From IMG/VR virus record IMGVR_UViG_3300042898_000081, positions 1 to 40,441 of that record: a stretch of DNA of 40,441 bases, one strand, 5' to 3'. This DNA is from a virus. The notes beneath the pieces are model-generated. The model saw only the letters and a program-made list of their open reading frames with translations, did not search any database and had not been told where the DNA came from. The translations under genes were made by a program, and so were the position numbers. Positions 21,024 to 30,387 of this stretch are shown piece by piece (the first letter of the stretch is position 1; every line of letters begins with the position of its first letter).

Positions 21024-24000
21024 ATGGCATTACCAACAAATTTTTCTAATGCTTATGAAGACGTGTATGACGTTTTTGGTGGGCGGGATGCTACCAACGA
21101 CTTAGTTATGCAATTTAAAGGTATGGGGTTATCTGATAGTGATATTGTTGGCATCTTTGCCCCGTATCGACCAGCCACCGTTCAAGCCCCCGCCGCTCAA
21201 CCTCCCGCCGCTCAACCTCCCGCCGCTCAACCTCCCGCCGCTCAACCTCCCGCCGCTCAACCTCCCGCCGCTGTTGAAACTCCCGCCGTTCAAACTCCCG
21301 CCGCTGTTGAAATTCCCGCCGCAAAAACTACTGACATAGTAGACGACTACATTGCGTCTATTCCTGAATCTACTATGACGGTAGAAGATTTGTACACAAC
21401 CATTCTTGGCCGTCCATCAGATGCAGGTGGTAAGGCATTCTGGGAAAACGCATTTGGGCCTACTGTAGATGAGTCGGAAAAAGCTGACTTTTTGCAAGCA
21501 GCTAAAGCAGAACTCGCCACTAAAACTAAAGAAGAACAAACAGCGTTGGCTCCTAATCTTGTAGGTACAACACAAACAACTGCGGACACAACCCAAGTTG
21601 CAGCAGTTGAGCCTGAAATAGTTTTAACTCCTGAACAAATAAAAGAAATAGAAGAAGGATTAAAAGATATAGATTTTCTTGGACTTAAGCCAGCGAACCA
21701 AGGTTTGGGTGGCCCGCTTTTTACAATTGCTCCACCAGAAGTGCAAAATGCGGTTGATTTAAAGAACGGTACATATCTAACTACTACTGGCACAATCGTT
21801 AATGCGTCAGGTAACGTGCTTGCGGATACCGGGTCTGCTGCCACTACCACATTGACCCAACAGATTCTTGGGCAAGGACTAACCGACAAATGGCAGGGTC
21901 AAGGGCATGGATCAGCTCAAGCTAATGCTGCTGACATGGCTAAGATTTTGACCGGTATTGGCATTACAGACATTAAACAGTTTGGTGAGGTTCCTCTTTT
22001 AGCGCCCGTTGAAGAAATTGGTAAAACGTATAACGGAAACCAAGTTGTCAAAATTGACCTTGGCGATGGCGAAATTAGAAATGCGGTATATCAAAGCACT
22101 GGTCAATTTGACAGTGATGGCAACGGAATCGGTCAATACGTGCCAATACCTAAAGACGCAAAAATTGAAACGCTTTACGGGGTATCTAATGGTGAAAGCT
22201 ACGATGCCGTTGACACATCAAAAGTAAAAATAGTAGACGGCAAACCTGTAGTTGATACAGGGCAAAAAACATTTGGTAACAAAGAAACAGGCCAAGCTGT
22301 CCCTAATACATACAGTGAACGTCAAACAGGAAATGCGTTTGGCGGCACGTTTGCAGGTAAAGGTAACACAGGTTATCGAGTTCAATTTGCCCCTGATGGA
22401 ACGCCAATCTTTTACACCACTGGTGCATCGTCTAATGATTTAGCAAATCTTATGGCAGACCTTGGCCCAATCGGTCAAATTGGTTTGGCTATTGCTACGG
22501 GTGGTTTGTCTATACCTCAACAGATTGCGGCTAATTTAGCTGTAAACGTTTTAAGCGGTAAAGACCTTGGTGATTCAATTAAAAGCGCTGCAATTAGTTT
22601 TGCTGGCGCTCAAATCCCTGGTATGGATTTCATGTCAGATGGCGCTTCGTTTATTAAAGACCTTGGGCTGTCAACAGAACTTACAAACACGCTAACTAAC
22701 TCTTTCCAAAACGCTGCGGTTTCTGCTGGCACTGCGCTGCTTAGTGGCCAAGATGTTGGCGAAGCCATGACTAGAGGTTTTGTTACCGGTGGTGTTAACG
22801 GTGCTGTTAATTCGCTCTTAGGTAATATTGAAGGGTTTGGCGACCTAACCGCTAACCAAAAGAAGATGGTTACCAATGCCGTAACAGGCGTGATTTCAGG
22901 TAAACCACTGGATCAGATTGTTATCAATACCGCTATCTCTGCGGCCAATTCAGCTATTGCCGACGCTAAAGGCACAACTGGAAGCCTAGATACAAACACA
23001 GAAGATACGCTAACTAAAGCTGGGTTAGTAGACGGCAATGCTGCAACAGATGCCGACACTATTACCTCACTCCTTGCCAATAAAGATGTTGTTTCGTCTA
23101 TTGGTAGCGATGCAGTTACAACCCCGGACACATTAAACCTCGGCGGTGCGGATGCGCTTGCAAAAACTCTTACAGACGCTAGTACGCTTATTGATACTGA
23201 GTTTGGTGACCTAAAAGGCGCACAAGATAGAAACGCCGCAAACGACCAACTGCGGGATACGATTAAAACTAGCAGTAGCTTTAATGATGCGTATGCACTG
23301 GCACGTAAAGAACTTGGCGCAAATAAAACATTTGATTGGTTAAACCCCAAGACAGGTAAAGTAGAAAGCTTTAGCACCGCTACAAAAGAAGAGCGTCCAG
23401 ATCTAAACATTACCGCAGGAGATAAAGCACTTGATGCCTTAAACGCATCTAACTTATCTACAGTAACTGACGCATCCAGTACAGTTGCAGCACAGGGTGA
23501 TACTGCGGCAAGAAGAGCTGCGGCAGACAAACTATCTGGTTTGGATAATCAATCTTCTGCGGAAATTAGGCGTTTAACAGCATTAAATAATTCTTTAGTA
23601 CTAGGTAACGCCCCTAACCAATCGACGGCGGAAACCGCAAGACTCGCTGCGCAGAACAGAACTGCCAAGTTGTCGGCTGAAGAATCCGACAGTGCTATTA
23701 CATCGGTATTTAAAAATGTTACCGGCACGGTATCCGGGGCTTTGGGTGAACAAGCATCTGCTCTTGAAGGGACGCTTAAGGCTAGCGGGGCTATTGGCAA
23801 AAACAGCTTACTTGCGGGCATGGCAAATGGTTTGACTTCCTATGGAGCAAATAACGTTAGTACCAAAGCGCAAGATCAAGAACAAGGGTTTATAACTGAG
23901 ATTGCTAAAGCTGGTAATACTGGAAATTTCTGGCCAGATGCTGGCGCTAAATTAAAAGCACTGCCTTCTGCAATTATTAACAACCCAATTGGTTTTGGCT

Positions 24001-26864
24001 ACACCGTAGTTAAAGAAGGTATCCAAGAAGTTATTCCAATTTTAACTGGTGCAAGTGCGGCTAAGTGGGGCGGCAAACTAATTGGCTTTGCTGCTAACTC
24101 TATTGTTAACGGAATCGAAGCTGGTGGCGCAGGGTATAACGGCACGGTAGCTAAAGCCGAAAAAGCCGGTATGAGTGAAGAAGCCGCGCATGCCGCTGGC
24201 CAAAAAGCATTTGTTGCTACCGCTACCGTAGCTGCGGTGCTTGGCCCTATTGTTGATGCTCCGTTTATTAAGCGGGCTGCGGGTGACGTAGTTCAAAAGA
24301 CAACTCTTGGTACAGTAGGTAAATCAGCGGCTAAAGAGATGCCGCTAGAATATGTAGAAGAAGGCGGGGCTCAAGGTTTTGAAGACTACTTTGCTACCGG
24401 CAAGGTTAACGTAAACAACATTTTGACTGGCGCAACTGCGGGTATGGCGGTTGCTGGACACACTGTAGCCTCTATCCAATTAGGTGAGATGGCGCTTAGC
24501 AAAGTAGAACAAGCGGCTTCTTCTGAAATACTTAACTCTGTTGCTGGCGATAAAGCGGGCGACTTACAGACTCAAGTTGCAAGCACTCTTGCCAATACCA
24601 AAAACTTGTCAGACGCCGGTACGCAGATTGCAGCTACGATGCAAGACGCAGGCATGAACCCTGCCCAAGCTCAGTCGGTTGCTAATACTGTTGTGGCCGA
24701 GGCGGTTGTTCATAACCTTACCAAAAATGGCAGCGAAGATACTAAGTTTAGCGTTGATAATTTAAATGCGCCTGTTGGTTTTGACACAGACGGCAACGCG
24801 GTCACAGTTGGTGACGTGCTTGGTTCTAGCGTAACAGGTAAAGGTACGGACTTTAAAGTCCAACCAGACGTAGTTATTGGAACTGCAAGTGATGGTAAAC
24901 CCTTAACAATCGGTGATTTGACTGGGTTGCAGGCTAAAGAAACCGCTATTACTACAGACGCAAAAGCAACTGCGGCTGCGGTGGATGCCAAATCAGATGT
25001 TGTTACTACCTTAGAAACTGCGGGGCTGTCTGAGACTAAGACCGAAGGTGAGGCTAAAGACGATGTTGTTACTACTTTAGAAACTGCGGGACTAACTGAT
25101 ACTAAAGATGGTACTCTTGAAAGCGTAATTTCAGATACAACCGCAGCAGATGCTAAAACTAAAGCTGATGCAGATGCCCAAGCCGTTACAGATGCTAAAA
25201 CTAAAGCTGATGCAGATGCCCAAGCCGTTACAGATGCTAAAACTAAAGCTGATGCAGATGCCCAAGCCGTTACAGATGCTAAAACTAAAGCTGATGCAGA
25301 TGCCCAAGCCGTTGCAGATGCTAAAACTAAAGCCGATGCAGATGCTAAGGCTGCCGCAGATGCCCAAGCTAAGATAGACGCAGATGTTAAGGCTGCCGCA
25401 GACGCTCAAGCTAAGATAGACGCAGATATTAAAGCTGCTGCGGATGCTAAAACTAAAGCCGATGCAGATGCCCAAGCTGCTGCGGATGCTAAAACTAAAG
25501 CCGATGCAGATGCCCAAGCTGCTGCGGATGCTAAAACTAAAGCCGATGCAGATGCCCAAGCTGCTGTGGATGCTAAAACTAAAGCCGATGCAGATGCCCA
25601 AGCTGCTACGGATGCTAAAACTAAAGCCGATGCAGATGCCCAAGCTGCTGTGGATGCTAAAACTAAAGCCGATGCAGATGCTGCTGCTGCAAAAACAAAG
25701 GCCGATGCTAAAGCCGCCGCAGATGCCCAAGCTAAAGCCGATGCAGATGCTAAGGCTGCCGCAAATGCCCAAGCTAAAGCCGATGCAGATGCTAAGGCTG
25801 CCGCAGATGCTAAAACTAAAGCCGATGCAGATGCTAAGGCCGCAGCGGACGCTCAAGCTAAGATAGACGCAGAAGTTAAAGCCGCCGCAGATGCCCAAGC
25901 CAAAGCCGATGCAGATGTTAAAGCTGCTACGGATGCCCAAACTAAAGCCGATGCAGATACTAAGGCCGCAGCGGACGCCCAAGCTAAGATAGACGCAGAA
26001 GTTAAAGCCGCCGCAGATGCCCAAGCTAAGATAGACGCAGAAGTTAAAGCCGCCGCAGATGCCCAAGCTAAGATAGACGCAGAAGTTAAAGCCGCCGCAG
26101 ATGCCCAAGCTAAGATAGACGCAGAAGTTAAAACTGAGCCTGACGTAATTTCTGAGTTAGAGACTGCGGGATTAACTGAAACTAAGCCCGACATAATTTC
26201 TGAACTAAAGACTGAGCCTGAAGTTAAGGAAGAAATTAAAACTGAGCCTGAAGTTAAGGAAGAAGTTAAGACTGAGCCTGAAGTTAAGGAAGAAGTTAAG
26301 ACTGAGCCTGAAGTAAAGAAAGAAGTTAAGACTGAGCCTGAAGTAAAGACCGAAACTAAGGTAACTACCGACCTGCCCAATATTAAAGACGCAGAAAAAG
26401 TTATTGACGACCTAGATGATGACGTAATTGATAAAGTTACAACTCTGCTAGACGACCCAATTATTGATAAAATTATCAGTGACCCAACCAAACAGCCGCC
26501 ACCTAAGCCGCCTAAGAATCCAAAGGATCCAAGCAAGCAAACGGGTCTAACTTGGCCTCAAGCTACCGCACTTGCGGGTTCTTTTGGCGTACCTCAATTG
26601 GCCAACGTGTTCTACTACGGCAAAGAATTTGGGGCTAAGAAGCAGAAGGTCGGCAAGTCGGGCAAGTTAGACCAAGAAGAATACAAGGCGCTGAGCGTCA
26701 CCAAAGCCGGTGCTGAAGGTGAAAAGATTGAGGAAGAAGCACTTGCCCAGAAGGGCAAAACCGACGAAAATGACATTGAAGAATTGCTTAAAAAGATTGA
26801 AGGGTCAAGTGACAACGCTGCGACCCCTGAAGAAATTGAACAAATCGTAAGGCAAGGAGCCTAA
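21024..26864 (+). CDS. Giant virion protein (1946 aa) with DUF4214-like N-terminus and TolA-like repeats
   Basis: This is a probable internal or ejected virion protein. Domains in order: an N-terminal helix (NFSNAYEDVYDVFGGRDATN); PAAQP repeats at residues 56-80; a DUF4214-like segment at about 120-170 (TVEDLYTTILGRPSDAGGKA, then FWENAFG); a beta region with GYRVQFAPDGTPIFYTTGAS near 450; hydrophobic helices near 475-520. A hydrophobic module lies at about 985-1160 (AFVATATVAAVLGPIVDAPF to LEYVEEGGAQGFEDYF). An Ala/Asp/Lys coiled coil of 14-residue units covers 1376-1703, EPEVKEEVKT repeats follow at 1730-1779, and a PKPPKNPKDPSKQTGLTWPQ end leads into an acidic helix. No clear Shine-Dalgarno precedes ATG 21024. 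A tape measure is less likely because no long-tail genes are present. Confidence 0.75.
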   Translation: MALPTNFSNAYEDVYDVFGGRDATNDLVMQFKGMGLSDSDIVGIFAPYRPATVQAPAAQPPAAQPPAAQPPAAQPPAAQPPAAVETPAVQTPAAVEIPAAKTTDIVDDYIASIPESTMTVEDLYTTILGRPSDAGGKAFWENAFGPTVDESEKADFLQAAKAELATKTKEEQTALAPNLVGTTQTTADTTQVAAVEPEIVLTPEQIKEIEEGLKDIDFLGLKPANQGLGGPLFTIAPPEVQNAVDLKNGTYLTTTGTIVNASGNVLADTGSAATTTLTQQILGQGLTDKWQGQGHGSAQANAADMAKILTGIGITDIKQFGEVPLLAPVEEIGKTYNGNQVVKIDLGDGEIRNAVYQSTGQFDSDGNGIGQYVPIPKDAKIETLYGVSNGESYDAVDTSKVKIVDGKPVVDTGQKTFGNKETGQAVPNTYSERQTGNAFGGTFAGKGNTGYRVQFAPDGTPIFYTTGASSNDLANLMADLGPIGQIGLAIATGGLSIPQQIAANLAVNVLSGKDLGDSIKSAAISFAGAQIPGMDFMSDGASFIKDLGLSTELTNTLTNSFQNAAVSAGTALLSGQDVGEAMTRGFVTGGVNGAVNSLLGNIEGFGDLTANQKKMVTNAVTGVISGKPLDQIVINTAISAANSAIADAKGTTGSLDTNTEDTLTKAGLVDGNAATDADTITSLLANKDVVSSIGSDAVTTPDTLNLGGADALAKTLTDASTLIDTEFGDLKGAQDRNAANDQLRDTIKTSSSFNDAYALARKELGANKTFDWLNPKTGKVESFSTATKEERPDLNITAGDKALDALNASNLSTVTDASSTVAAQGDTAARRAAADKLSGLDNQSSAEIRRLTALNNSLVLGNAPNQSTAETARLAAQNRTAKLSAEESDSAITSVFKNVTGTVSGALGEQASALEGTLKASGAIGKNSLLAGMANGLTSYGANNVSTKAQDQEQGFITEIAKAGNTGNFWPDAGAKLKALPSAIINNPIGFGYTVVKEGIQEVIPILTGASAAKWGGKLIGFAANSIVNGIEAGGAGYNGTVAKAEKAGMSEEAAHAAGQKAFVATATVAAVLGPIVDAPFIKRAAGDVVQKTTLGTVGKSAAKEMPLEYVEEGGAQGFEDYFATGKVNVNNILTGATAGMAVAGHTVASIQLGEMALSKVEQAASSEILNSVAGDKAGDLQTQVASTLANTKNLSDAGTQIAATMQDAGMNPAQAQSVANTVVAEAVVHNLTKNGSEDTKFSVDNLNAPVGFDTDGNAVTVGDVLGSSVTGKGTDFKVQPDVVIGTASDGKPLTIGDLTGLQAKETAITTDAKATAAAVDAKSDVVTTLETAGLSETKTEGEAKDDVVTTLETAGLTDTKDGTLESVISDTTAADAKTKADADAQAVTDAKTKADADAQAVTDAKTKADADAQAVTDAKTKADADAQAVADAKTKADADAKAAADAQAKIDADVKAAADAQAKIDADIKAAADAKTKADADAQAAADAKTKADADAQAAADAKTKADADAQAAVDAKTKADADAQAATDAKTKADADAQAAVDAKTKADADAAAAKTKADAKAAADAQAKADADAKAAANAQAKADADAKAAADAKTKADADAKAAADAQAKIDAEVKAAADAQAKADADVKAATDAQTKADADTKAAADAQAKIDAEVKAAADAQAKIDAEVKAAADAQAKIDAEVKAAADAQAKIDAEVKTEPDVISELETAGLTETKPDIISELKTEPEVKEEIKTEPEVKEEVKTEPEVKEEVKTEPEVKKEVKTEPEVKTETKVTTDLPNIKDAEKVIDDLDDDVIDKVTTLLDDPIIDKIISDPTKQPPPKPPKNPKDPSKQTGLTWPQATALAGSFGVPQLANVFYYGKEFGAKKQKVGKSGKLDQEEYKALSVTKAGAEGEKIEEEALAQKGKTDENDIEELLKKIEGSSDNAATPEEIEQIVRQGA
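21189..21272 (+). repeat. 15-bp tandem repeat coding PAAQP
   Basis: Five exact copies of CCCGCCGCTCAACCT (21189-21263) and a partial sixth encode a Pro/Ala/Gln spacer in the 1946-aa protein. Exact identity at the DNA level suggests recent slippage. Confidence 0.95.
25149..26134 (+). repeat. 42-bp coding repeats (14-aa coiled-coil units)
   Basis: About 23 units of 14 residues are present. They begin as DAKTKADADAQAVT in nearly exact 42-bp copies and shift to DAKTKADADAQAAA and then DAQAKIDAEVKAAA forms. The last four units are again almost identical. The 14-residue period equals two heptads, giving a continuous Ala-rich helix similar to TolA domain II. One gap near 25680 (AAAAKTKADAK) breaks the register. 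Confidence 0.9.
26211..26360 (+). repeat. 30-bp tandem repeat coding TEPEVKEEVK
   Basis: Five 30-bp units starting ACTGAGCCTGAAGT encode TEPEVKEE(I/V)K and close variants. The middle two are identical. They form a charged spacer after the coiled coil. Confidence 0.95.
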
Positions 26865-26865
26865 T

Positions 26866-27741
26866 ATGGGTGATGAAATTGACTGGAGTGTAGGTGAAAC
26901 TGGATACGACTCTGGTTCCCAAGGAGAGCTAGATAACTACCTTCAAAGCGGTGGCTATTATGCAAATGACGCGGTTGCCGACGACGGCACTACCGCCGGT
27001 ATTAACGCTCAAATTGCAAATCAAAGCAGTCTATTTAGTAGCTCAGATCTCGCCAAACTGTTTAAAGATTCGCCTCTTTTACAAACCTTGGGTGCTGCTG
27101 GCTTAGGCAACTTAGCCGACAAGATTTTTGATGTACAAAAAGGCCCCGGTGGTTACAGAGGTGGTATCCCCACTTTAACTGCGTATCGTCAACAATTGCC
27201 TATCCCAACTTCAATGATGAATGCAGCGGGCACTCCAATGTTAGATGCAAAGGGTATACCAATCCCCCGCCGACCCGGTTCTGGTGGCGTTACGTATTTC
27301 AGCCCAATGCAGTATCTTAAGCCCGGCCAAACCCCTACTCAAACTCCAGCAACCCCTGCGTCTACGGGCATTGCAACAGTACCTGCGTCTACGGCTCCCG
27401 CTGAATCTGTTGCTGCGCCTACAGAAGACATGTCCTATCAAAACTTTGCTCGTGGTGGTATTGCCAATTTAGGTGGTTACTCCGATGGTGGCCGCCTGCT
27501 CCGTGGCCCCGGTGATGGTGTGTCTGACAGCATCCCAGCTACTATTGGTAAAAGACAACCCGCTCGGTTAGCCGACGGTGAATTTGTTATTCCAGCACGT
27601 ATTGTTTCTGAACTGGGCAATGGCTCAACAGAAGCTGGTGCGCGTAAACTATACGCAATGATGGACAGAATTAAGAAGGCTCGTGGCAAGGCCAAAAACA
27701 TTGCTGCCGATACCAAATCAGACAAGCATTTACCCGCTTAA
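26866..27741 (+). CDS. Structural / ejection-associated protein with ADGEFVIPARIVSELGNGST motif
   Basis: This 291-aa protein has a Gly/Asp-rich N-terminus, a helical segment near 60-85 (LFKDSPLLQTLGAAGLGNLA) and a Pro/Thr/Ala linker. The C-terminal block reads FARGGIANLGGYSDGGRLLR, GPGDGVSDSIPATIGKRQPA, then LADGEFVIPARIVSELGNGS and GARKLYAMMDRIKKAR. I recall this block from proteins next to ejection genes in many aquatic phages; its function is unknown. AAGGAG precedes the ATG. It starts one base after the giant gene, so the two are probably made together. Confidence 0.75.
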   Translation: MGDEIDWSVGETGYDSGSQGELDNYLQSGGYYANDAVADDGTTAGINAQIANQSSLFSSSDLAKLFKDSPLLQTLGAAGLGNLADKIFDVQKGPGGYRGGIPTLTAYRQQLPIPTSMMNAAGTPMLDAKGIPIPRRPGSGGVTYFSPMQYLKPGQTPTQTPATPASTGIATVPASTAPAESVAAPTEDMSYQNFARGGIANLGGYSDGGRLLRGPGDGVSDSIPATIGKRQPARLADGEFVIPARIVSELGNGSTEAGARKLYAMMDRIKKARGKAKNIAADTKSDKHLPA

Positions 27742-27750
27742 GGAACGACT

Positions 27751-28686
27751 ATGGCTACCCCCTTAACAAATACAGGAGGCACAGCGGCCTCGGCATTGCC
27801 CGCTGCTGGTGGTACTTCAGAACAAACTCTGTCTAGTTACATAGGCCCGTATGTAACAAACATGCTTGGCCAAGCTCAAGCTATTGCCAACTCACCTTAT
27901 CAAACCTATCAAGGCCCAATGACGGCTGGTGAGTCTGGCCTGCAAAGCAACGTGTTTAAAGGTTTGGGTAATCTCGCGTTTCCTACTCAATTAGGTCAAA
28001 GCTTTAGTTCTACTAGCGCATATCAACCGCCAACTATGGGTACTAATGCTTATACCCCCGGCGCTATTGGTACAGGTACAGGTGCGGGTGCAGGTATTGC
28101 TGGATTAAACACTGGAACTACTGGCGCAACAGGTGCTGGTACTCCGGGTATTGCTTCTCAGTACATGAACCCGTACTTGCAGTCCGTGCTTAACCCACAG
28201 TTGGAAGAACTACGCAGGCAGTCACAGATTAATATGCAGCCCGGCTTAGCTAAGATGACTCAAGCTGGTGGTTATGGCGGCGGTCGTCAAGCCATTATGG
28301 AATCTGAAGCTAACCGCAATTTGTTGCAAGAGCAGAACAAAGCAATCGGCCAAGGGTACGCAAGTGCGTACGACAAGGGTATGGGTCAATTTAATACTGA
28401 GATGGGTCAAGCTAAAGATCTTACCAATATGATGGCCAATGCGGGTCAAGCACAACGTGGTATTGAGCAAGAAGGTATCACTGCCGACTACAATGAGTTC
28501 TTAGCTCAGCGCGACTACCCAATGAAGCAAACACAATACTTGCAGTCTATGTTGCAAGGTCTGCCTATCTCTACTGTAACTAATAGCCCATTAGGTAAAT
28601 CCGGTATGGGTCAGCTAGCCGAGATTACTGGTAGTTTGCCTAGCGTTGAGCAGACGCTTAAAGATCTTGGTTTGATTCCTAAATAA
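27751..28686 (+). CDS. Internal virion / DNA-ejection protein, gp14-class
   Basis: This 311-aa protein has a Gly/Ala/Thr-rich N-terminal half with SSYIGPYVTNMLGQAQAIAN. A conserved helical half follows: YMNPYLQSVLNPQLEELRRQ, then AGGYGGGRQAIMESEANRNL, then AKDLTNMMANAGQAQRGIEQ and YPMKQTQYLQSMLQGLP. The 'YMNPY...V.dP.l.e..R........ .. G.f GG.R.a..e.e' pattern is typical of small internal ejection proteins near large ones in podoviruses. It may form the membrane-embedded first part of the ejection channel. The T7 gp14-like role is an analogy, not shown homology. Confidence 0.7.
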   Translation: MATPLTNTGGTAASALPAAGGTSEQTLSSYIGPYVTNMLGQAQAIANSPYQTYQGPMTAGESGLQSNVFKGLGNLAFPTQLGQSFSSTSAYQPPTMGTNAYTPGAIGTGTGAGAGIAGLNTGTTGATGAGTPGIASQYMNPYLQSVLNPQLEELRRQSQINMQPGLAKMTQAGGYGGGRQAIMESEANRNLLQEQNKAIGQGYASAYDKGMGQFNTEMGQAKDLTNMMANAGQAQRGIEQEGITADYNEFLAQRDYPMKQTQYLQSMLQGLPISTVTNSPLGKSGMGQLAEITGSLPSVEQTLKDLGLIPK

Positions 28687-28697
28687 AAGGTGGCAGC

Positions 28698-30386
28698 ATG
28701 AACTTAATGGAAGTACAAAGCAGGCTAAATAAGCTGCCCCCTTTACCCGAGTCAATCCAGTATTTGACGTCAGCGGCTCAAGGTGGTAACCCCCAAGTGC
28801 CTCCGTTTATGGCGCTTGCTCGTATTAGCGAAATCAATAAAGAGATACAGTCGACGCAACAAGCGCAACCCCCTGCTGAACCTTTAAACGAAAGCCTACC
28901 TAAGCAAGCCCTGCAAAGTATGGGTATTGGTGCATTGCAGCAAGGACAACAGCAACAAGGTATGCAGCAAATGGCTCAGCAAGCTGGAGCCGCGCAACGA
29001 GCAGTGCCTCCCGGTATTCCTCAACCAGTGCGTCAACAACAGCCTCAACCACAACAGCCAATGCCCCAACAAGCACCTCAAGGTGCGCAACCCGTTCGTA
29101 TGGCGGCGGGTGGTGGTTTGATGGGTGTTCCTGTTGACCCGCGCATGTTTGAGTACGGCTCAGGCGGCATTGTTGCTTTCAGTGGTGCAGACGGCGATCA
29201 AGAAGTTGAAGAAGATGATGAAGATAGCGTGGAGTCAGGCACTCTTAGTAATGCCGCTGAGTATGACGCGGCAGCAGAACTTCGCCGACTCCAACCTCAG
29301 TTTGAAGCGCGTATGAAAGCGGGTGCACGTCCTGTTCGTTCAACCGCAAAAATTGAAGAAGAATTAACTGCAAGAAAAGATTACGGCGTTGATGAAGGCC
29401 CAGTTGGTAAAGGCTATTTAGAAGGTCTCGCCTCATTAAAAGAAGCTAAATTAGCGGATCGCGCGCAACGACAAGCAAACCTCGATAAAAGCAAAGAATT
29501 TATAACGCCTAGAGCTCTGCTTGATTACAGCGATGCAACTCGTGGTCAAACAGGTATGGGTGGAATTGGTGCATTAGCTCGCAGCCGCATGAACGCTACT
29601 GAAAAATTCATGGGCGAAGAAACTAACTTGCGCCAAGAAGGTATTAAAGTAGATGAGCTTCTTAACGAAGCGCAGTACAAAGTTCAAGCTTTGCGTCAAG
29701 CTCAGAAAAGTGGTGACATTAAAGCAGAACAAAAACTTGATTCTGATTTGGCTAAGATTGCTAAAGACTTGGACGTGGCTAAGAGCAACCTTGTTGGTAA
29801 AGCTCTTTCCGGTAACCTTGGTGTTATTAAGAGCCAAATTATGGCCGACGCTCAAATTCAATCTGCAAAAGAAAGAGCCAAAAATAAAGGCGCTGGTGGT
29901 GCAAAGAAACCCACTGACTTGGGTACATCTTACGAGATTGAATTAGCTGCTTTGATTGCTGAAGGCGAACCTGACGACGCAAATACACGCAAGCGGGCTA
30001 TGAATATAGCTCAAGATCGTTTAAGCAAATCAGCTAGTACAAATCGTGTAGAAGTTAGCAAAGTTGAAAAAGCCAATCAAGAATTCCTTGAAAGATACTA
30101 CACCCCAGAATATTCAGACCTGCGCAAGATGCGCAAAAAGAACCCAACTGAATATGCGGCGGGTATTGCTAAACTTAAAAACCAAATTAAAAATGAGTTT
30201 GGAATAGCGCCAACTGTAATGTCTGGAGGTAATGCGCCAGCCCCTGCCGACTCTCCAGCCCCTGCTGCCGCTCCAGCCGTTTCAAGCACGCCGCCTGTAA
30301 GTAAGTTAAAAGAAGGTGTTGCAACAAAGTTTGGAAACGGGCAAACTTGGACTCTTAAGAACGGTCAACCAGTACAAGTGAAATAA
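28698..30386 (+). CDS. Helical internal virion protein with Gln/Pro-rich N-terminus
   Basis: This 562-aa protein starts MNLMEVQSRLNKLPPLPESI. A Gln/Pro-rich stretch lies at residues 65-130 (QQGQQQQGMQQMAQQAGAAQ). A motif AAGGGLMGVPVDPRMFEYGS plus GGIVAFSGADGD follows near 135-165, then an acidic tract. Residues 185-400 are long charged helices (FMGEETNLRQEGIKVDELLN, LDSDLAKIAKDLDVAKSNLV). A Pro/Ala linker leads to a short C-terminal beta motif (GVATKFGNGQTWTLKNGQPV). The gene lies between the gp14-class protein and the second giant, so an ejection role is likely. Confidence 0.7.
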   Translation: MNLMEVQSRLNKLPPLPESIQYLTSAAQGGNPQVPPFMALARISEINKEIQSTQQAQPPAEPLNESLPKQALQSMGIGALQQGQQQQGMQQMAQQAGAAQRAVPPGIPQPVRQQQPQPQQPMPQQAPQGAQPVRMAAGGGLMGVPVDPRMFEYGSGGIVAFSGADGDQEVEEDDEDSVESGTLSNAAEYDAAAELRRLQPQFEARMKAGARPVRSTAKIEEELTARKDYGVDEGPVGKGYLEGLASLKEAKLADRAQRQANLDKSKEFITPRALLDYSDATRGQTGMGGIGALARSRMNATEKFMGEETNLRQEGIKVDELLNEAQYKVQALRQAQKSGDIKAEQKLDSDLAKIAKDLDVAKSNLVGKALSGNLGVIKSQIMADAQIQSAKERAKNKGAGGAKKPTDLGTSYEIELAALIAEGEPDDANTRKRAMNIAQDRLSKSASTNRVEVSKVEKANQEFLERYYTPEYSDLRKMRKKNPTEYAAGIAKLKNQIKNEFGIAPTVMSGGNAPAPADSPAPAAAPAVSSTPPVSKLKEGVATKFGNGQTWTLKNGQPVQVK

Positions 30387-30387
30387 T

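Noticed and set aside
22913-23530. Antisense open frame of 205 codons inside the giant gene
   Set aside because: Ala/Ser/Val-rich shadow with no motif, ribosome site or strand consistency.
25131-26108. Antisense and second-frame open readings across the 42-bp repeats
   Set aside because: They are shadows of the DAKTKADADAQA repeats. Their translations are simple repeats of ICIGFS or MLKLKPMQM type with no independent support.
25149-26360. Direct repeats as a CRISPR array or replication-origin iterons
   Set aside because: The units are head-to-tail without spacers, keep the reading frame and encode a coiled coil.
21024-26864. Tape-measure protein of a long-tailed phage
   Set aside because: There are no tail tube, tail terminator, sheath or tail-assembly chaperone genes. 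Neck adaptor and nozzle-like genes point to a short tail.
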